From Desulfobacteraceae bacterium (GTDB taxonomy: Bacteria > Desulfobacterota > Desulfobacteria > Desulfobacterales > Desulfosalsimonadaceae): 45,312 nt of DNA. The stretch lies in assembly GCA_003597945.1 (NCBI GenBank), contig QZJS01000122.1, positions 1 through 45,312 on the forward strand, given 5' to 3'. The notes below the pieces were generated by a model that was not told where the DNA came from, made no database searches, and worked only from the letters and a program-made list of their open reading frames with translations. The position numbers and the translations under genes are program-made. Every line of letters begins with the position of its first letter. Position 1 is the first letter of the stretch. Shown here one piece after another: positions 8,903 to 19,031 of this stretch.

Positions 8903-9685
8903 TTAAGTCTGGGATGCGATCTGGCCGGACTCGATCAGTTTGCCTAGTCCCGTGGCAAGTTTCAGCAAGCCGGTGTCATCGAGTTTTGGAGGCTGGCTGC
9001 CGGAGAGAAAATCAAAGGTGCTTTCATCTAAAAACAGGGCGGGGTTTTTCCGACAGAGAAAATAGAGAAAGCTTCGAAATGCCGCCGTTGGTTTGGCGGT
9101 GTTATCGAGGGGAAAATCCGCGTACCGGATGTTGGGGGCGGCGCAGACGCAGGGTTGCTTCACGGAATGGATAAACATCAATAGGTTGTTGATCTCATTG
9201 CCTTTATCGTTTTGCGTGTAGACGGTAACGGCAAAAACATGATTGAAGGGAATTTCAGGCCGATCCATTTCATTGATCGTCAGCCCGCTGGAGGTTCCGG
9301 CGATCTGCCCGACCACCCGTGGCGCGTATTCGGGTTCGCTTTTATTGATCATGGGAATGGTGATGACCCTGGGACCTTCCTGCCGGGGCTTTTCTTCGGC
9401 CACGGGTTTAGCCGGCGGCGCGGCTGCATGTGCTGAGGATGGAGATGGCGTCGACTCCGCCGGTACGATGCGACAAACGGCGCCGGCCCGTTTCAGGGCC
9501 GCAACATATTTTTGGGCGGTCTCCTGGTCGACATTTTTTTTAATCGCTGCTGTTTTTTTTGCAAACAGCGCATCTATTCCCGCGGGTGACGTCTTGAATA
9601 AATCGGCCATGCGCTGTCTGACTGAAGCATCGGATTGTCCTTGGGCAATCTCGCCTGAAAAAACAACGTGATATTTTTTTTCCAT
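8903..9685 (-). CDS. Hypothetical protein with N-terminal L7/L12-like domain
   Basis: 260 residues, preceded by a GGGGGCGG-like site and a possible promoter at 9736-9765. Residues 1-75 (YHVVFSGEIAQGQ..., KTSPAGIDALF.KKTAAIKKNVDQETAQKYVAALKRAGAVC) match a small domain found at the N-terminus of several bacterial membrane or zinc-ribbon proteins and predicted to fold like ribosomal L7/L12 C-terminus (recollection). A Pro/Ala-rich linker (about 76-105) leads to a second domain of unknown type (about 106-260) with a FLYFLCRKNPALF segment. No signal peptide or membrane span. It is divergent from groES across 494 bases. Function unknown. Confidence 0.6.
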   Translation of the reverse strand: MEKKYHVVFSGEIAQGQSDASVRQRMADLFKTSPAGIDALFAKKTAAIKKNVDQETAQKYVAALKRAGAVCRIVPAESTPSPSSAHAAAPPAKPVAEEKPRQEGPRVITIPMINKSEPEYAPRVVGQIAGTSSGLTINEMDRPEIPFNHVFAVTVYTQNDKGNEINNLLMFIHSVKQPCVCAAPNIRYADFPLDNTAKPTAAFRSFLYFLCRKNPALFLDESTFDFLSGSQPPKLDDTGLLKLATGLGKLIESGQIASQT

Positions 9686-9735
9686 TATTTCCGCCCCCGG
9701 TTCTGATAGATGAATTCAAAATAAATTGAGTTCTT

Positions 9736-9765
9736 ACAATATCGGAAAATGGAATATCAAGTCAA
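9736..9765 (-). promoter_or_regulatory. Possible promoter of the hypothetical gene at 8903-9685
   Basis: On the minus strand TTGACT (9760-9765), 18-base spacer, TATTGT (9736-9741). About 45 bases then lead to the ATG. Weak spacing; by eye only. Confidence 0.35.
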
Positions 9766-9775
9766 GCCGTAATAC

Positions 9776-9801
9776 GTCATATGACATCAAATCATTTGAT
9801 G
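9776..9801. promoter_or_regulatory. Two abutting palindromes, possible operator
   Basis: GTCATATGAC (9776-9785, perfect) shares its last base with CATCAAAT-C-ATTTGATG (9785-9801, perfect 8-bp arms around one base). They lie between divergent genes, immediately upstream of the predicted minus-strand promoter. The size fits a dimeric repressor site; the regulator is unknown. Confidence 0.4.
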
Positions 9802-9807
9802 GTTTTC

Positions 9808-9842
9808 ATGCCCGCCAGGTTACAGGAGCACCTTGCGGGCAT
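9808..9842. other. Hairpin upstream of groES
   Basis: ATGCCCGC(C)AGGT at 9808-9820 pairs with ACCT(T)GCGGGCAT at 9830-9842 around a 9-base loop, a 12-bp stem with one mismatch. No T run follows on either strand, so it is not a standard terminator. Confidence 0.5.
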
Positions 9843-10179
9843 TTGTAGGAAAAATTGTCCGAAAGCCGACTTGACACCAAAGAAAAGAGACTTATTTTTT
9901 GGATTGCTAAGTTGAGGTCTGTTCTTTGTCGGATGCCTTCCGACGGGCCATGCAGCCAAGGCATGGCGGTTATCCGCATTTATCCTTTTTTTATGATCCG
10001 TACCATCTTTTACCGCAACAGCGGATGCGGATATTTGAAGCACCGCCGGGCATGACCGAAGGCAAGACATCACGACGGCGGTTTGTTTTGAATCGAATAG
10101 GTTTTTGTTGATATTCGGCATCATAGCGGATGCCGGGTTTGATTTAACATTAGAAGAAGTTGAAAGGAATTGGGAAGCG

Positions 10180-10467
10180 ATGAAAATCAGACCACTTAAT
10201 GACAGAATACTGGTAAAGCGCGTTGAAGAGGAAACCGTGACCAAGGGCGGGCTCATTATTCCCGAAACCGCCAAGGAAAAACCGCAACGGGGTCAAGTGA
10301 TCGCGGCGGGTCCCGGGAAAAGGGGAGACGACGGTAAGCGGAACCCGTCGGACGTCAAAGCAGGCGATATGGTGCTTTTTGCAAAATATGCGGGGACCGA
10401 AATCAAGATCGACGGAATTGAACATGTCTTTATGAGAGAAGACGACATACTCGGTGTTATCAGCTAA
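10180..10467 (+). CDS. groES: Co-chaperonin GroES
   Basis: 95 residues from the ATG at 10180 (AAAGGAATTGGGAAG upstream); upstream in-frame ATG at 10105 lacks a site and would add unrelated residues. The N-terminal [18 protein letters not shown], the mobile-loop region [17 protein letters not shown] (about 18-34) and the roof segment are typical, as is the ending [14 protein letters not shown]. It forms the heptameric lid of the GroEL folding chamber in the cytoplasm. It is followed 21 bases later by groEL and no terminator intervenes, so the two form the usual operon. Heat-shock control is expected, but neither CIRCE nor a clear sigma32 promoter was seen. Confidence 0.97.
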   Translation: MKIRPLNDRILVKRVEEETVTKGGLIIPETAKEKPQRGQVIAAGPGKRGDDGKRNPSDVKAGDMVLFAKYAGTEIKIDGIEHVFMREDDILGVIS

Positions 10468-12129
<1,662 letters not shown>

Positions 12130-12204
12130 CGCTGCAATCGCGTTTTTGCCGGGGTCGCTCAAAACCGGGGCGGCTTTGGTAATGCTTACGATAAACAACC
12201 GCAA

Positions 12205-12247
12205 GGGGTCCCGCTTCTCATTTTATAGAGGGCGGGACCTTTTTTTA
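12205..12247 (+). terminator. Rho-independent terminator of groESL
   Basis: GGTCCCGC (12207-12214) and GCGGGACC (12232-12239) form a perfect 8-bp stem, followed directly by a run of seven T (12240-12246). It lies 77 bases after the groEL stop. Confidence 0.92.
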
Positions 12248-12310
12248 TTTGGTTTCATTATGGTTCCCCCCTTCCGATATCAACCGACCGGATGTATCAG
12301 GATGAAATTT

Positions 12311-13126
12311 TCAAACCCCAATAGTGCCTGCAAGATCATCAAACAGGCGGTCCATGAACGTCTCGGCCCGGGTGAGAGCGGCCGGGCTGTTAAATACCGA
12401 GTGCAGTTCACGAAACAATTTGTCGTACCGGGAGGAAGTCTGCCCGGTTTTTCCATAATCCACCGAAGGTTTGGCATAAAGCACGTCATTGAAAAAATAG
12501 TTGGCCCATGGCCGATCCGCCTCCCGATATGGCCAGTCGCACTTTAAGGTCAGCATATTTTGCCAGAGACGCCGGTTTTTCCTCTCCAAGGTTTTTTCGA
12601 TGTTGATATTTATGATTGAAACACGCGCCCGGATCTGTTTATCTATTGCCGCCAGCAGGTCGGTTTCCGGCACAATAAGGCCGAAGACATGCCAGTCTTC
12701 GATGATGTTGCAGAGCAGAATCTTAAGGTATGATGGTATTCGGCCATGGGTGGGACAGAAATACATTTGACACGTCATGGAACCATAATGACTAAGCCCT
12801 CGGTAATCGACGCCGCGATTGCCGTCTCCCAGGGGATGCAGCAGGCAGCCCACGCGGTTTTTCTCCGGCCCGATCAATCCCAGATACGGGCAGTGATGAA
12901 ATTCGGCCATGGGCAAACGGCCCATCAGTCCCTTCTCTTTTTCTCCAAACTCCAGGATCGACTCCATATCCCGGGGCAGGTCTGCAAATAAAGCCGCCCG
13001 CCGGGCAAGAATCCTCGTGAGTACATGAAAAGAGGGATCGGGCAGATTATAGAGTCCGCAGCATGCTCCGCATGAAAGGGTTTCGTTTACCTGACACAGA
13101 TAGATATTTTCGGTTTTCTGGCGCAT
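12311..13126 (-). CDS. Cysteine-rich protein, possible YkgJ-like metal-cluster protein
   Basis: 271 residues, convergent with groEL. The N-terminus carries C11, C19, C22 and C23 in CQVNETLSCGACCGLY, followed at about 79-94 by CPYLGL..NRVGCLLHP and later by MTCQMYFCPTHG. The pattern CxxCC ... C ... C is like that of YkgJ/UPF0153 proteins, thought to bind a zinc or Fe-S cluster, but the spacing differs and the C-terminal half (about 130-271) is unrelated and mostly helical. No signal peptide. The start codon and ribosome site are not strong. Function unknown; a redox or metal-binding role is inference from the cysteines. Confidence 0.55.
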   Translation of the reverse strand: MRQKTENIYLCQVNETLSCGACCGLYNLPDPSFHVLTRILARRAALFADLPRDMESILEFGEKEKGLMGRLPMAEFHHCPYLGLIGPEKNRVGCLLHPLGDGNRGVDYRGLSHYGSMTCQMYFCPTHGRIPSYLKILLCNIIEDWHVFGLIVPETDLLAAIDKQIRARVSIININIEKTLERKNRRLWQNMLTLKCDWPYREADRPWANYFFNDVLYAKPSVDYGKTGQTSSRYDKLFRELHSVFNSPAALTRAETFMDRLFDDLAGTIGV

Positions 13127-13367
13127 TTTTCCTTCGAACTTTCTTTTTCCGCAGCACGCATAAATCCGCCTGCGGACCGACGATGGCGGTCTCTCTCCGG
13201 CGTTTGTTTTCCCAAAGGTACGTCAACGGCCATGCAATACCACAATTAATTTTGGCCTGCATCTGATTTTCTAATTAGCGTCTTTAGTAAGAGATGATGA
13301 GAGTCCCCATCGGCTTGCCAGAAAGACAAATTTATGATAGTTAATCAAAAAATAAGGAGGCAGCCCG

Positions 13368-14150
13368 ATGACATATGAATGTATTCTGTATGAAAAAGCC
13401 AATGGCGTGGCCGTTATCCGGCTTAATAGGCCCAAGGTGCTCAATGCCATGAACAAGCGGATGTGGACGGATCTGGAGGCGGCTCTGGATGACGCCCTGG
13501 ATGATCCGGCCATAAAAGCAGTGGTGATTACCGGCGAGGGGCGGGCTTTTTCCACGGGCGCGGATTTGAAGGAATCCAAAACCCGGAGCCTGGCGGAATA
13601 CCGTGATTATCTGGAGCGCTTGCAGGAAGTTTCCCGGAAAATCATCCGGTTTGAAAAGCCGACCATTGCGGCCATCAACGGATATGCGCTGGGGTCCGGG
13701 TATGAGCTGGCCTTGGCCTGCGATATCCGGATCGCGGCAGAAGATGCCCGGATCGGATCCCCTGAGGTGCGGGTGGCGTCTTCGGTGACCGGCGGGGCCA
13801 TGCGGCTTCTTCAGGACCTGGTGGGACCCGGCAAAGCCAGGGAACTGCTGTTTACCGGTGAGAACATCGACGGCCGGACCGCGGAGCAAATCGGCCTGGT
13901 CAATAGGGCGGTTCCCGCCGGGCAGCTCATGGACGCGGCCGGGGAAATGGCAGGCAAAATAGCGGAAAACTCAGGATTTTCCATCCGCATGATCAAAAAG
14001 GGACTCTGTTTGGCAGCGGGTGAAGCGAGCATGGAAGCCCTCATGGCCTATGAGGTGGAAGCCTGTCTGGCATGCGTTTCCACCCGGGAACGGCAGGCGG
14101 CCCTTGTCGATTTTGCGTCCCGCAAAACAGACCCACAGGAGAAATCATGA
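13368..14150 (+). CDS. Enoyl-CoA hydratase/isomerase (crotonase), complete active site
   Basis: 260 residues; AAGGAGG precedes the ATG. A full crotonase fold: oxyanion-hole segments AFSTGADLKE (about 60-69) and GYALGSGYELALACDI (105-120). Both acid-base glutamates of enoyl-CoA hydratase are present, E113 (GSGYE) and E133 (GSPE), so a true hydratase reaction (enoyl-CoA to 3-hydroxyacyl-CoA) is plausible. Its stop overlaps the ATG of the following ADP-forming acyl-CoA synthetase (ATGA), so the two are translationally coupled and probably act on the same acyl-CoA route. Substrate chain is unknown. Confidence 0.88.
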   Translation: MTYECILYEKANGVAVIRLNRPKVLNAMNKRMWTDLEAALDDALDDPAIKAVVITGEGRAFSTGADLKESKTRSLAEYRDYLERLQEVSRKIIRFEKPTIAAINGYALGSGYELALACDIRIAAEDARIGSPEVRVASSVTGGAMRLLQDLVGPGKARELLFTGENIDGRTAEQIGLVNRAVPAGQLMDAAGEMAGKIAENSGFSIRMIKKGLCLAAGEASMEALMAYEVEACLACVSTRERQAALVDFASRKTDPQEKS

Positions 14151-16276
14151 GTCTTGAACGTATTTTAAACGCGGAATCAGTGGCCATTGTCGGCGCATCC
14201 AAAGATCCCACCAAGCGGGGGTTTCAGACCATCCGGACCCTGGTGGAGGAAAAATACGAGGGAAAAATTTATCCGGTCAATCCGAAGGAAAAAAGCATTC
14301 TCGGGTTTGCCTGCTCAAAATCGGTCTCTGACATTCCCGGTCCGGTGGACATGGCCTTGATCGCCACCCCGGCTAAAACCGTTCCGGCCATCCTGGAGGA
14401 TTGCGGTCGAAAAGGCGTCAAGGGTGCGGTGATCCTTGCCGTGGGGTTCAGGGAAATGGGGCATGAAGGCGGTCTTCTGGAGGAGCAAGTGGTGAGCGTT
14501 GCCCAGAAGTACGGCATCCGCATCATCGGGCCCAACACGTCGGGTATGATGAACCTCAAAACCGGCCTGAACCTGGTGGGCCTGCGGGATGCGCCCCGAG
14601 GTGATATCGGCCTGATCAGCCAGAGCGGCAATATGGCCCTGACCCTGATCACCGAGGCACGGCTGAAAAGTTTAAAGGGGTTTTCCTATTATATCGGCGT
14701 GGGCAACGAATCCGACATCCGGTTCCATGAATACCTGGAGTTTTTTCGCAATGATCCGGGGACCAAGGTCATCCTGATGTATGTGGAAGGGATGCGTGCC
14801 GGACGGAAATTTCTTCAGCAGGCCTATAAGACCAGCATTGAAAAACCCATCGTGCTGCTAAAAAGCGGCAGGTCGGCCACCGGCCAGAAATCGGCCGGTT
14901 CCCATACCGGTGCCCTGGCCGGTATTTCTGAAGTCTCCCGCACGGCATTTGCCCGGGCCGGCATTATTGTCATCGAAAAATCAGACCAGTTGTTTCCGGC
15001 CGCTGAAACGCTGTCCGGCCTGCCGCCGTTGAAAAACGGTAATGTGGCCATACTCGCCGACGGCGGAGGGCATGCCACCATCGCCGCCGATATTTTAAGT
15101 GAGCTGGGGATCGGGGTTCCGGAATTTGCCGAAACCACCTGCGCGAAGTTAAAGCGGATCCTTCCCGGAGCCGCGTCCGTCTGCAATCCCGTGGACGTGG
15201 CCGGCGGCACGGACGCCGATCCCACCCTTTTTGCCGACTGCGCGGACATTATCCTGAAGGACCCCAATATTTCGGGCCTTCTGATCGTCGGCCTCTTCGG
15301 CGGCTACGGGATCCGGTTCGCCGAAAGCCTGGGACTCAAGGAAGAAGACGCGGCCCATCAGCTCGGGCGCATGGTCCGCAAACGGAACAAACCCATTGTA
15401 CTGCACAGCCTTTACGCGTCGGCCAAAGCCCATCCGATCCATCTGCTGCGCTATTACAACATTCCGGTTTATGATTCCATTGATATTGCGTGCAAATGCA
15501 TCGGCGTACTGGGGGAATACGGCAATTATCTGCATTCCTATCACGCTAAAACCAATTTCGTATTCGACTGGGGGGTTCGGCGGAAACCCGCGGCCGTGGA
15601 GATTTTCCGGCAGGCCAAAAGAGAAGGCCGAAACGTTCTTTTAGAGCACGAAGCAAAGCAGATTTTCGCCATGCACGGCGCACCGGTAATCCCGGACCGT
15701 CTGGTCAAAACAGCCGGAGAAGCCGTGGCCGCGGCCCGGGAGTTTAAAAGCGATGTGGTGCTTAAAATCGTCTCCCCGGATATTTTGCACAAAAGCGATG
15801 CCAAGGGGGTGCGCGTCAAGCTGCATACGGAAAAAGAAATCCGGCAGGCCTTTGCCGAGATCATGGCCAATGCCAAAGCATACAAGCCCGATGCCGATAT
15901 CCGCGGCATTCTGGTTTCCCCCATGGCCCAAGAAGGCACCGAAGTGATTATCGGCACCAAGATCGACGACCAGTTCGGACCGGTGGTCATGTTCGGCATC
16001 GGCGGCATCATGGTGGAAGTGTTAAAGGATGTGGCTTTCCGGGTTCTGCCTATATCAAACGCATCGGCTAAAAAAATGATCCGGGAAATCCGTTCTTACC
16101 CCATTCTCAGAGGAACAAGGGGAAGACCCCCCAGTGATGAAAAGGCCCTTCGCCGGCTGCTGCTGGCCTGTTCGGAAATCGTCGAGTCCTATGTCGAGAT
16201 CCGGGAAATGGATCTTAATCCGGTCATTGTCCACGAAAAGGGGTTGAGCATCGTGGATGCCCGAATCATTATGTAA
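14147..16276 (+). CDS. Acyl-CoA synthetase (ADP-forming), fused alpha and beta domains
   Basis: 709 residues; the start at 14147 is fixed by ACAGGAG and the ATGA overlap with the crotonase gene. Domains: CoA-binding Rossmann domain (1-~130, VAIVGASKDPTKRG), two succinyl-CoA-ligase-like domains (~150-290 and ~300-460) and a C-terminal ATP-grasp domain (~480-709, with KSDAKGVRVKL and FGIGGIMVEVLKDVAFR). The phospho-carrier histidine of the family is H253 in SAGSHTGALAG. The enzyme converts acyl-CoA, ADP and phosphate into the free acid, CoA and ATP (reversible), giving substrate-level ATP in anaerobes; some proteins of this build are instead protein acyltransferases, but those carry an extra GNAT domain absent here. 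Confidence 0.9.
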   Translation: MSLERILNAESVAIVGASKDPTKRGFQTIRTLVEEKYEGKIYPVNPKEKSILGFACSKSVSDIPGPVDMALIATPAKTVPAILEDCGRKGVKGAVILAVGFREMGHEGGLLEEQVVSVAQKYGIRIIGPNTSGMMNLKTGLNLVGLRDAPRGDIGLISQSGNMALTLITEARLKSLKGFSYYIGVGNESDIRFHEYLEFFRNDPGTKVILMYVEGMRAGRKFLQQAYKTSIEKPIVLLKSGRSATGQKSAGSHTGALAGISEVSRTAFARAGIIVIEKSDQLFPAAETLSGLPPLKNGNVAILADGGGHATIAADILSELGIGVPEFAETTCAKLKRILPGAASVCNPVDVAGGTDADPTLFADCADIILKDPNISGLLIVGLFGGYGIRFAESLGLKEEDAAHQLGRMVRKRNKPIVLHSLYASAKAHPIHLLRYYNIPVYDSIDIACKCIGVLGEYGNYLHSYHAKTNFVFDWGVRRKPAAVEIFRQAKREGRNVLLEHEAKQIFAMHGAPVIPDRLVKTAGEAVAAAREFKSDVVLKIVSPDILHKSDAKGVRVKLHTEKEIRQAFAEIMANAKAYKPDADIRGILVSPMAQEGTEVIIGTKIDDQFGPVVMFGIGGIMVEVLKDVAFRVLPISNASAKKMIREIRSYPILRGTRGRPPSDEKALRRLLLACSEIVESYVEIREMDLNPVIVHEKGLSIVDARIIM

Positions 16277-16306
16277 AATAATGTAAAGCAATGGAGGCCG
16301 CCGAAC

Positions 16307-16687
16307 ATGCCGAGAGTGAAAACGGATCCGGAAAAAAACAGGCTTTATCTGACGTTTATGCCCATGAGCGCGGACGAACTTTCCCACGAGGTGTTTGAAG
16401 TGGTTAGGGCCGTGAGGACCCTTTCCCCTGGTTTTACCTGTCTGACGGAACTGGCGGCGGCGCCGGAACAGACCGCGCAGGAAACCCGTTTCCTGCGGCT
16501 GATTATGGAATTTATCGCTTTGATGGGGGTGTCCCGCGTGGTGCGGGTGGGCAGCCCGGAAATTCATGACCAGTGGAACAAGATGAGTCATGAGCGCGCG
16601 GGATACACCGCCCGGTGGGCCGAAACCAGGGATGAAGCCGAAAAAATCCTTGATGCAACAACAAAACAGGCAGGAGATCTGAAATGA
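16307..16687 (+). CDS. Small hypothetical protein
   Basis: 126 residues starting at 16307 behind ATGGAGG. No signal peptide or membrane span. It reads as an alternating alpha/beta protein (NRLYLTFMPMSADELSHEVFEVVRAVRTL, then MEFIALMGVSRVVRVG), which recalls STAS/SpoIIAA-like folds, but I do not recognise the family. It begins 30 bases after the acyl-CoA synthetase and its stop overlaps the ATG of the cyclophilin gene (ATGATGA), so it belongs to the same operon. Confidence 0.6.
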   Translation: MPRVKTDPEKNRLYLTFMPMSADELSHEVFEVVRAVRTLSPGFTCLTELAAAPEQTAQETRFLRLIMEFIALMGVSRVVRVGSPEIHDQWNKMSHERAGYTARWAETRDEAEKILDATTKQAGDLK

Positions 16688-17316
16688 TGAGAGGAATCAG
16701 GAATGCGGCGTTGATTTTTGCGATATCCATATGCTGGATCGGTTTTACCGGCGCCGATGACAGCCGGCCGGAAAATCCCCGGGTGCGCATTGACACCGGC
16801 AAGGGAAGCATTGTTATAGAACTCGACCCGGCGGCAGCACCCGCAACCGTTGAGAATTTTCTTTCCTACGTGCGGGAAGGATTTTACGACGGCACGGTGT
16901 TTCACCGGGTCATCAAGGGATTTATGATCCAGGGCGGCGGTTTCACCCCGGACCTGCAACAGAAAGCCACCCGGGAGCCTGTTAAAAACGAGTCCCACAA
17001 CGGCCTTAAGAATCGGCGGGGGACCATTGCCATGGCCCGTACCCCTGATCCGCATTCGGCAACGGCGCAGTTTTTTATCAACACCGTGGATAACGCGTTT
17101 TTAAATTTCAGGGATAAATCCGTGCAAGGATGGGGCTATTGCGTTTTCGGAAAAGTGGTGGAAGGAATGGAAACCGTTGATGCCATTGCCGGGGTGCCCA
17201 CAACAACAGCCCGGATCGGCGGGGACGTTCCTGTTGAACCGGTGATCATCGAGCGGGTGGTTGTCATTGATACCGGAATAAAAACTGACCCGGAATTGGA
17301 CAACAATTCGAAATAG
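16684..17316 (+). CDS. Peptidyl-prolyl cis-trans isomerase, cyclophilin type, exported
   Basis: 210 residues. A signal peptide (hydrophobic ~8-23) precedes a cyclophilin domain (about 33-195). The signature FHRVIKGFMIQGGGF (catalytic Arg in FHR, F and Q in FMIQGG) and QFFINTVDNAFLNF and WGYCVFGKVVEGM are intact. It catalyses proline isomerisation, here in the periplasm, assisting folding of exported proteins. AGGAGAT precedes the ATG, which overlaps the previous stop. A short polar tail (about 200-210) follows the domain. Confidence 0.92.
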   Translation: MMRGIRNAALIFAISICWIGFTGADDSRPENPRVRIDTGKGSIVIELDPAAAPATVENFLSYVREGFYDGTVFHRVIKGFMIQGGGFTPDLQQKATREPVKNESHNGLKNRRGTIAMARTPDPHSATAQFFINTVDNAFLNFRDKSVQGWGYCVFGKVVEGMETVDAIAGVPTTTARIGGDVPVEPVIIERVVVIDTGIKTDPELDNNSK

Positions 17317-17382
17317 TTGTAAAAGAAGTCGCCGCAATAGTGAAGAAGCGGCCAAACGATCATTAACGAAATCTGCAAAATC

Positions 17383-17409
17383 AATGAGTCAAACCCCTTT
17401 GGACTCATT
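17383..17409. other. Hairpin between cyclophilin and hydrolase genes
   Basis: AATGAGTC (17383-17390) and GACTCATT (17402-17409) form a perfect 8-bp stem with an 11-base loop, 18 bases before the hydrolase ATG. Without a T run it is more likely a leader or operator structure than a terminator. Confidence 0.4.
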
Positions 17410-17427
17410 CAAAAGGAAGCTGACAGG

Positions 17428-18375
17428 ATGATGAACACAAGACTGAAAATGCGCATCGCCGGGCCGGCCGGTTTGGTTTTTGTTCTGGTTTTGACCCTGG
17501 CCGGATGTTCCGGCATTCGACACGGCCTCTATGACGTGGCCATGGGCCATGAATTAAAAAAAGCCGGGCTTTCGGAAAAAATGATAATGGTGGGCGAAAT
17601 GCCCATCTCCCTGCTGGAAGGCGGCGGGGCGGACAAGCCCACCATTGTTCTTATCCACGGATTTGCCGCCAACAAGGAAAACTGGGTTCGGTTCGCACGA
17701 TACCTGACCGATGCCTGTCACGTGGTGGCCATTGATCTGCCGGGCCATGGTAAAAGCGTTAAGGACAACGGCCTGAGTTATCGCATCGATGCCCAGGTTC
17801 AATACGTGCATGAAATCTTATTGTACCTGGGCCTGGATCAATTTCACCTGGCGGGCAATTCCATGGGCGGGGCCATTGCGTGCGTGTATGCGGCGGCCTA
17901 TCCCGATCGGGTGCAATCCCTGCTTCTTCTGGCTCCGGGCGGCGTTCGTCAATACGAGAGCCAGCTCGATCGACTCCTGGCTGCGGGAAAAAATCCCATG
18001 ATCATTGAAAAACCCGATGATTTTTATGCGCTTATGGACTTTGCCATGGAAAAGAAACCCTATATTCCCTGGCCCATCGCCGGGGTGCTGGCGGAAAAAG
18101 CCGTGGCCAACAAGGCCGTCAACGAAAAAATTTTTGCCGATCTCCGGGCAGGCCACCCTTTCGTGTTTACGGAAGAACTGGAAAAGATCCGCGCGCGGAC
18201 CTTAATTGTCTGGGGGGCCCAGGATCGTCTTATCAGCGCGGAAAATGCTTCCGTTTTTGAGCGGTTGATCCCGGGTTCACGAAAAATCATTCTCGATGAT
18301 GTGGGGCATGCGCCCATGTTCGAGGAGCCCGAGCGGACGGCCCTGCTTTACCGGGAGTTCATGGAAGTCTTTTAA
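17428..18375 (+). CDS. Alpha/beta hydrolase, predicted lipoprotein
   Basis: 315 residues. The signal ends in a lipobox LAGC (Cys27). The alpha/beta hydrolase core is complete: oxyanion strand VLIHGFAANKENW (74-86), nucleophile elbow GNSMGG (Ser145), acid Asp266 in VWGAQDRLI and base His294 in DVGHAPMFE. It is expected to be a membrane-anchored esterase, lipase or C-C hydrolase of the periplasmic side; the substrate is not predictable. About 110 bases separate it from the cyclophilin gene with a hairpin between, so separate transcription is possible. Confidence 0.88.
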   Translation: MMNTRLKMRIAGPAGLVFVLVLTLAGCSGIRHGLYDVAMGHELKKAGLSEKMIMVGEMPISLLEGGGADKPTIVLIHGFAANKENWVRFARYLTDACHVVAIDLPGHGKSVKDNGLSYRIDAQVQYVHEILLYLGLDQFHLAGNSMGGAIACVYAAAYPDRVQSLLLLAPGGVRQYESQLDRLLAAGKNPMIIEKPDDFYALMDFAMEKKPYIPWPIAGVLAEKAVANKAVNEKIFADLRAGHPFVFTEELEKIRARTLIVWGAQDRLISAENASVFERLIPGSRKIILDDVGHAPMFEEPERTALLYREFMEVF

Positions 18376-18393
18376 CGGCGGATACTGAAGGGA

Positions 18394-18410
18394 CCGGCAT
18401 TTTTTGCCGG
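18394..18410. other. Short hairpin between convergent genes
   Basis: CCGGCA (18394-18399), a T5 loop and TGCCGG (18405-18410). It lies between the convergent hydrolase and CBS genes. No T run follows outside the stem on either strand, so terminator function is only possible. Confidence 0.35.
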
Positions 18411-18430
18411 AAAAGAGACACGCCTGATTA

Positions 18431-18910
18431 TTATTTATCCGGTTTGAATTTGCGGTCCCATCCCCAGTTTTCGTAATATCCCCAACTGGCAATCTTGTTG
18501 AGTTCCCGGATTTCCAGGTCTTTTTCCAGAAGGCTTGCCCGCAGCACGTCGCCGATGGAAAGCAGCCCTGTATAGTTGCTTTCCCTTTGGATCAGGATAT
18601 GCCGGATATAGAGCCCGAGAAACATCTCCAGAAGCGATATGATGGGCGTGTCATGGGGTGCGGATTTAAGTTCTGTTTTCATGTAATCCCTGATTCGGGC
18701 GGTGTGGGGATCAAAGCCCGGTTCCAGCGCGCTGCGCAGAAAATCCCGCTCCGTCCAGATGCCGGCGATATCGTTGTTTTCCCTAACCAGCATGGCGCCG
18801 ATATTGTTTTTCACCATCAGCCGGACCACTTCGGCAATGGGTGTGTCCGCGGGCACGGAAACCATTTTAGGGGTCCGTTTTTCATTTAAAATATCTTCGG
18901 CGGTTTTCAT
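18431..18910 (-). CDS. CBS-domain pair protein
   Basis: 159 residues from the ATG at 18910 (GGGGG upstream); a longer frame upstream has no site. Two CBS domains make almost the whole protein: the first around 14-60 (VSVPADTPIAEVVRLMVKNN, GIWTERDFLR), the second around 78-127 (LKSAPHDTPIISLLEMF, GLLSIGDVLRA). CBS pairs bind adenine nucleotides and sense energy state, usually regulating a partner protein. A Trp/Tyr-rich tail (ASWGYYENWGWDRKF, 141-155) is unusual. It is divergent from the cysteine desulfurase gene, 121 bases apart. Confidence 0.85.
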   Translation of the reverse strand: MKTAEDILNEKRTPKMVSVPADTPIAEVVRLMVKNNIGAMLVRENNDIAGIWTERDFLRSALEPGFDPHTARIRDYMKTELKSAPHDTPIISLLEMFLGLYIRHILIQRESNYTGLLSIGDVLRASLLEKDLEIRELNKIASWGYYENWGWDRKFKPDK

Positions 18911-19031
18911 GGGTAAGCCCCCTTTTTTGTTTTGTATTTTATAGCAATATACGACATAAAACAGCCAAATGCAATGCGCAAAAAAACATGCGTAAAAAAA
19001 CCGGTCTGCCTGCAAAGGAGGTTGATGCCGT

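Larger units (their letters stand above)
9686..10179. other. Divergent intergenic region upstream of groES with three dyads
   Basis: 494 bases between the hypothetical gene (minus) and groES (plus). Nearest the minus gene is a possible promoter (9736-9765). Three palindromes follow in a row: GTCATATGAC at 9776-9785, CATCAAAT-C-ATTTGATG at 9785-9801, and a long hairpin at 9808-9842. A TTGACA at 9871-9876 has only a poor -10 partner (ATTTTT at 9894-9899). The classic CIRCE element of HrcA-regulated groESL operons was looked for and not found. No convincing gene lies here. Confidence 0.6.

Noticed and set aside
9855..10111. Open frames of 60-66 codons upstream of groES
   Set aside because: No ribosome binding site, odd composition, and no recognisable domain; the region is better explained as control DNA.
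9686..10179. CIRCE operator for HrcA
   Set aside because: The expected inverted repeat TTAGCACTC-N9-GAGTGCTAA was looked for on both strands upstream of groES and is absent.
13047..13262. Minus-strand frame of 71 codons upstream of the crotonase gene
   Set aside because: It overlaps the start of the cysteine-rich gene in another frame, has no ribosome site and no domain. Nothing else is seen in 13127-13367.
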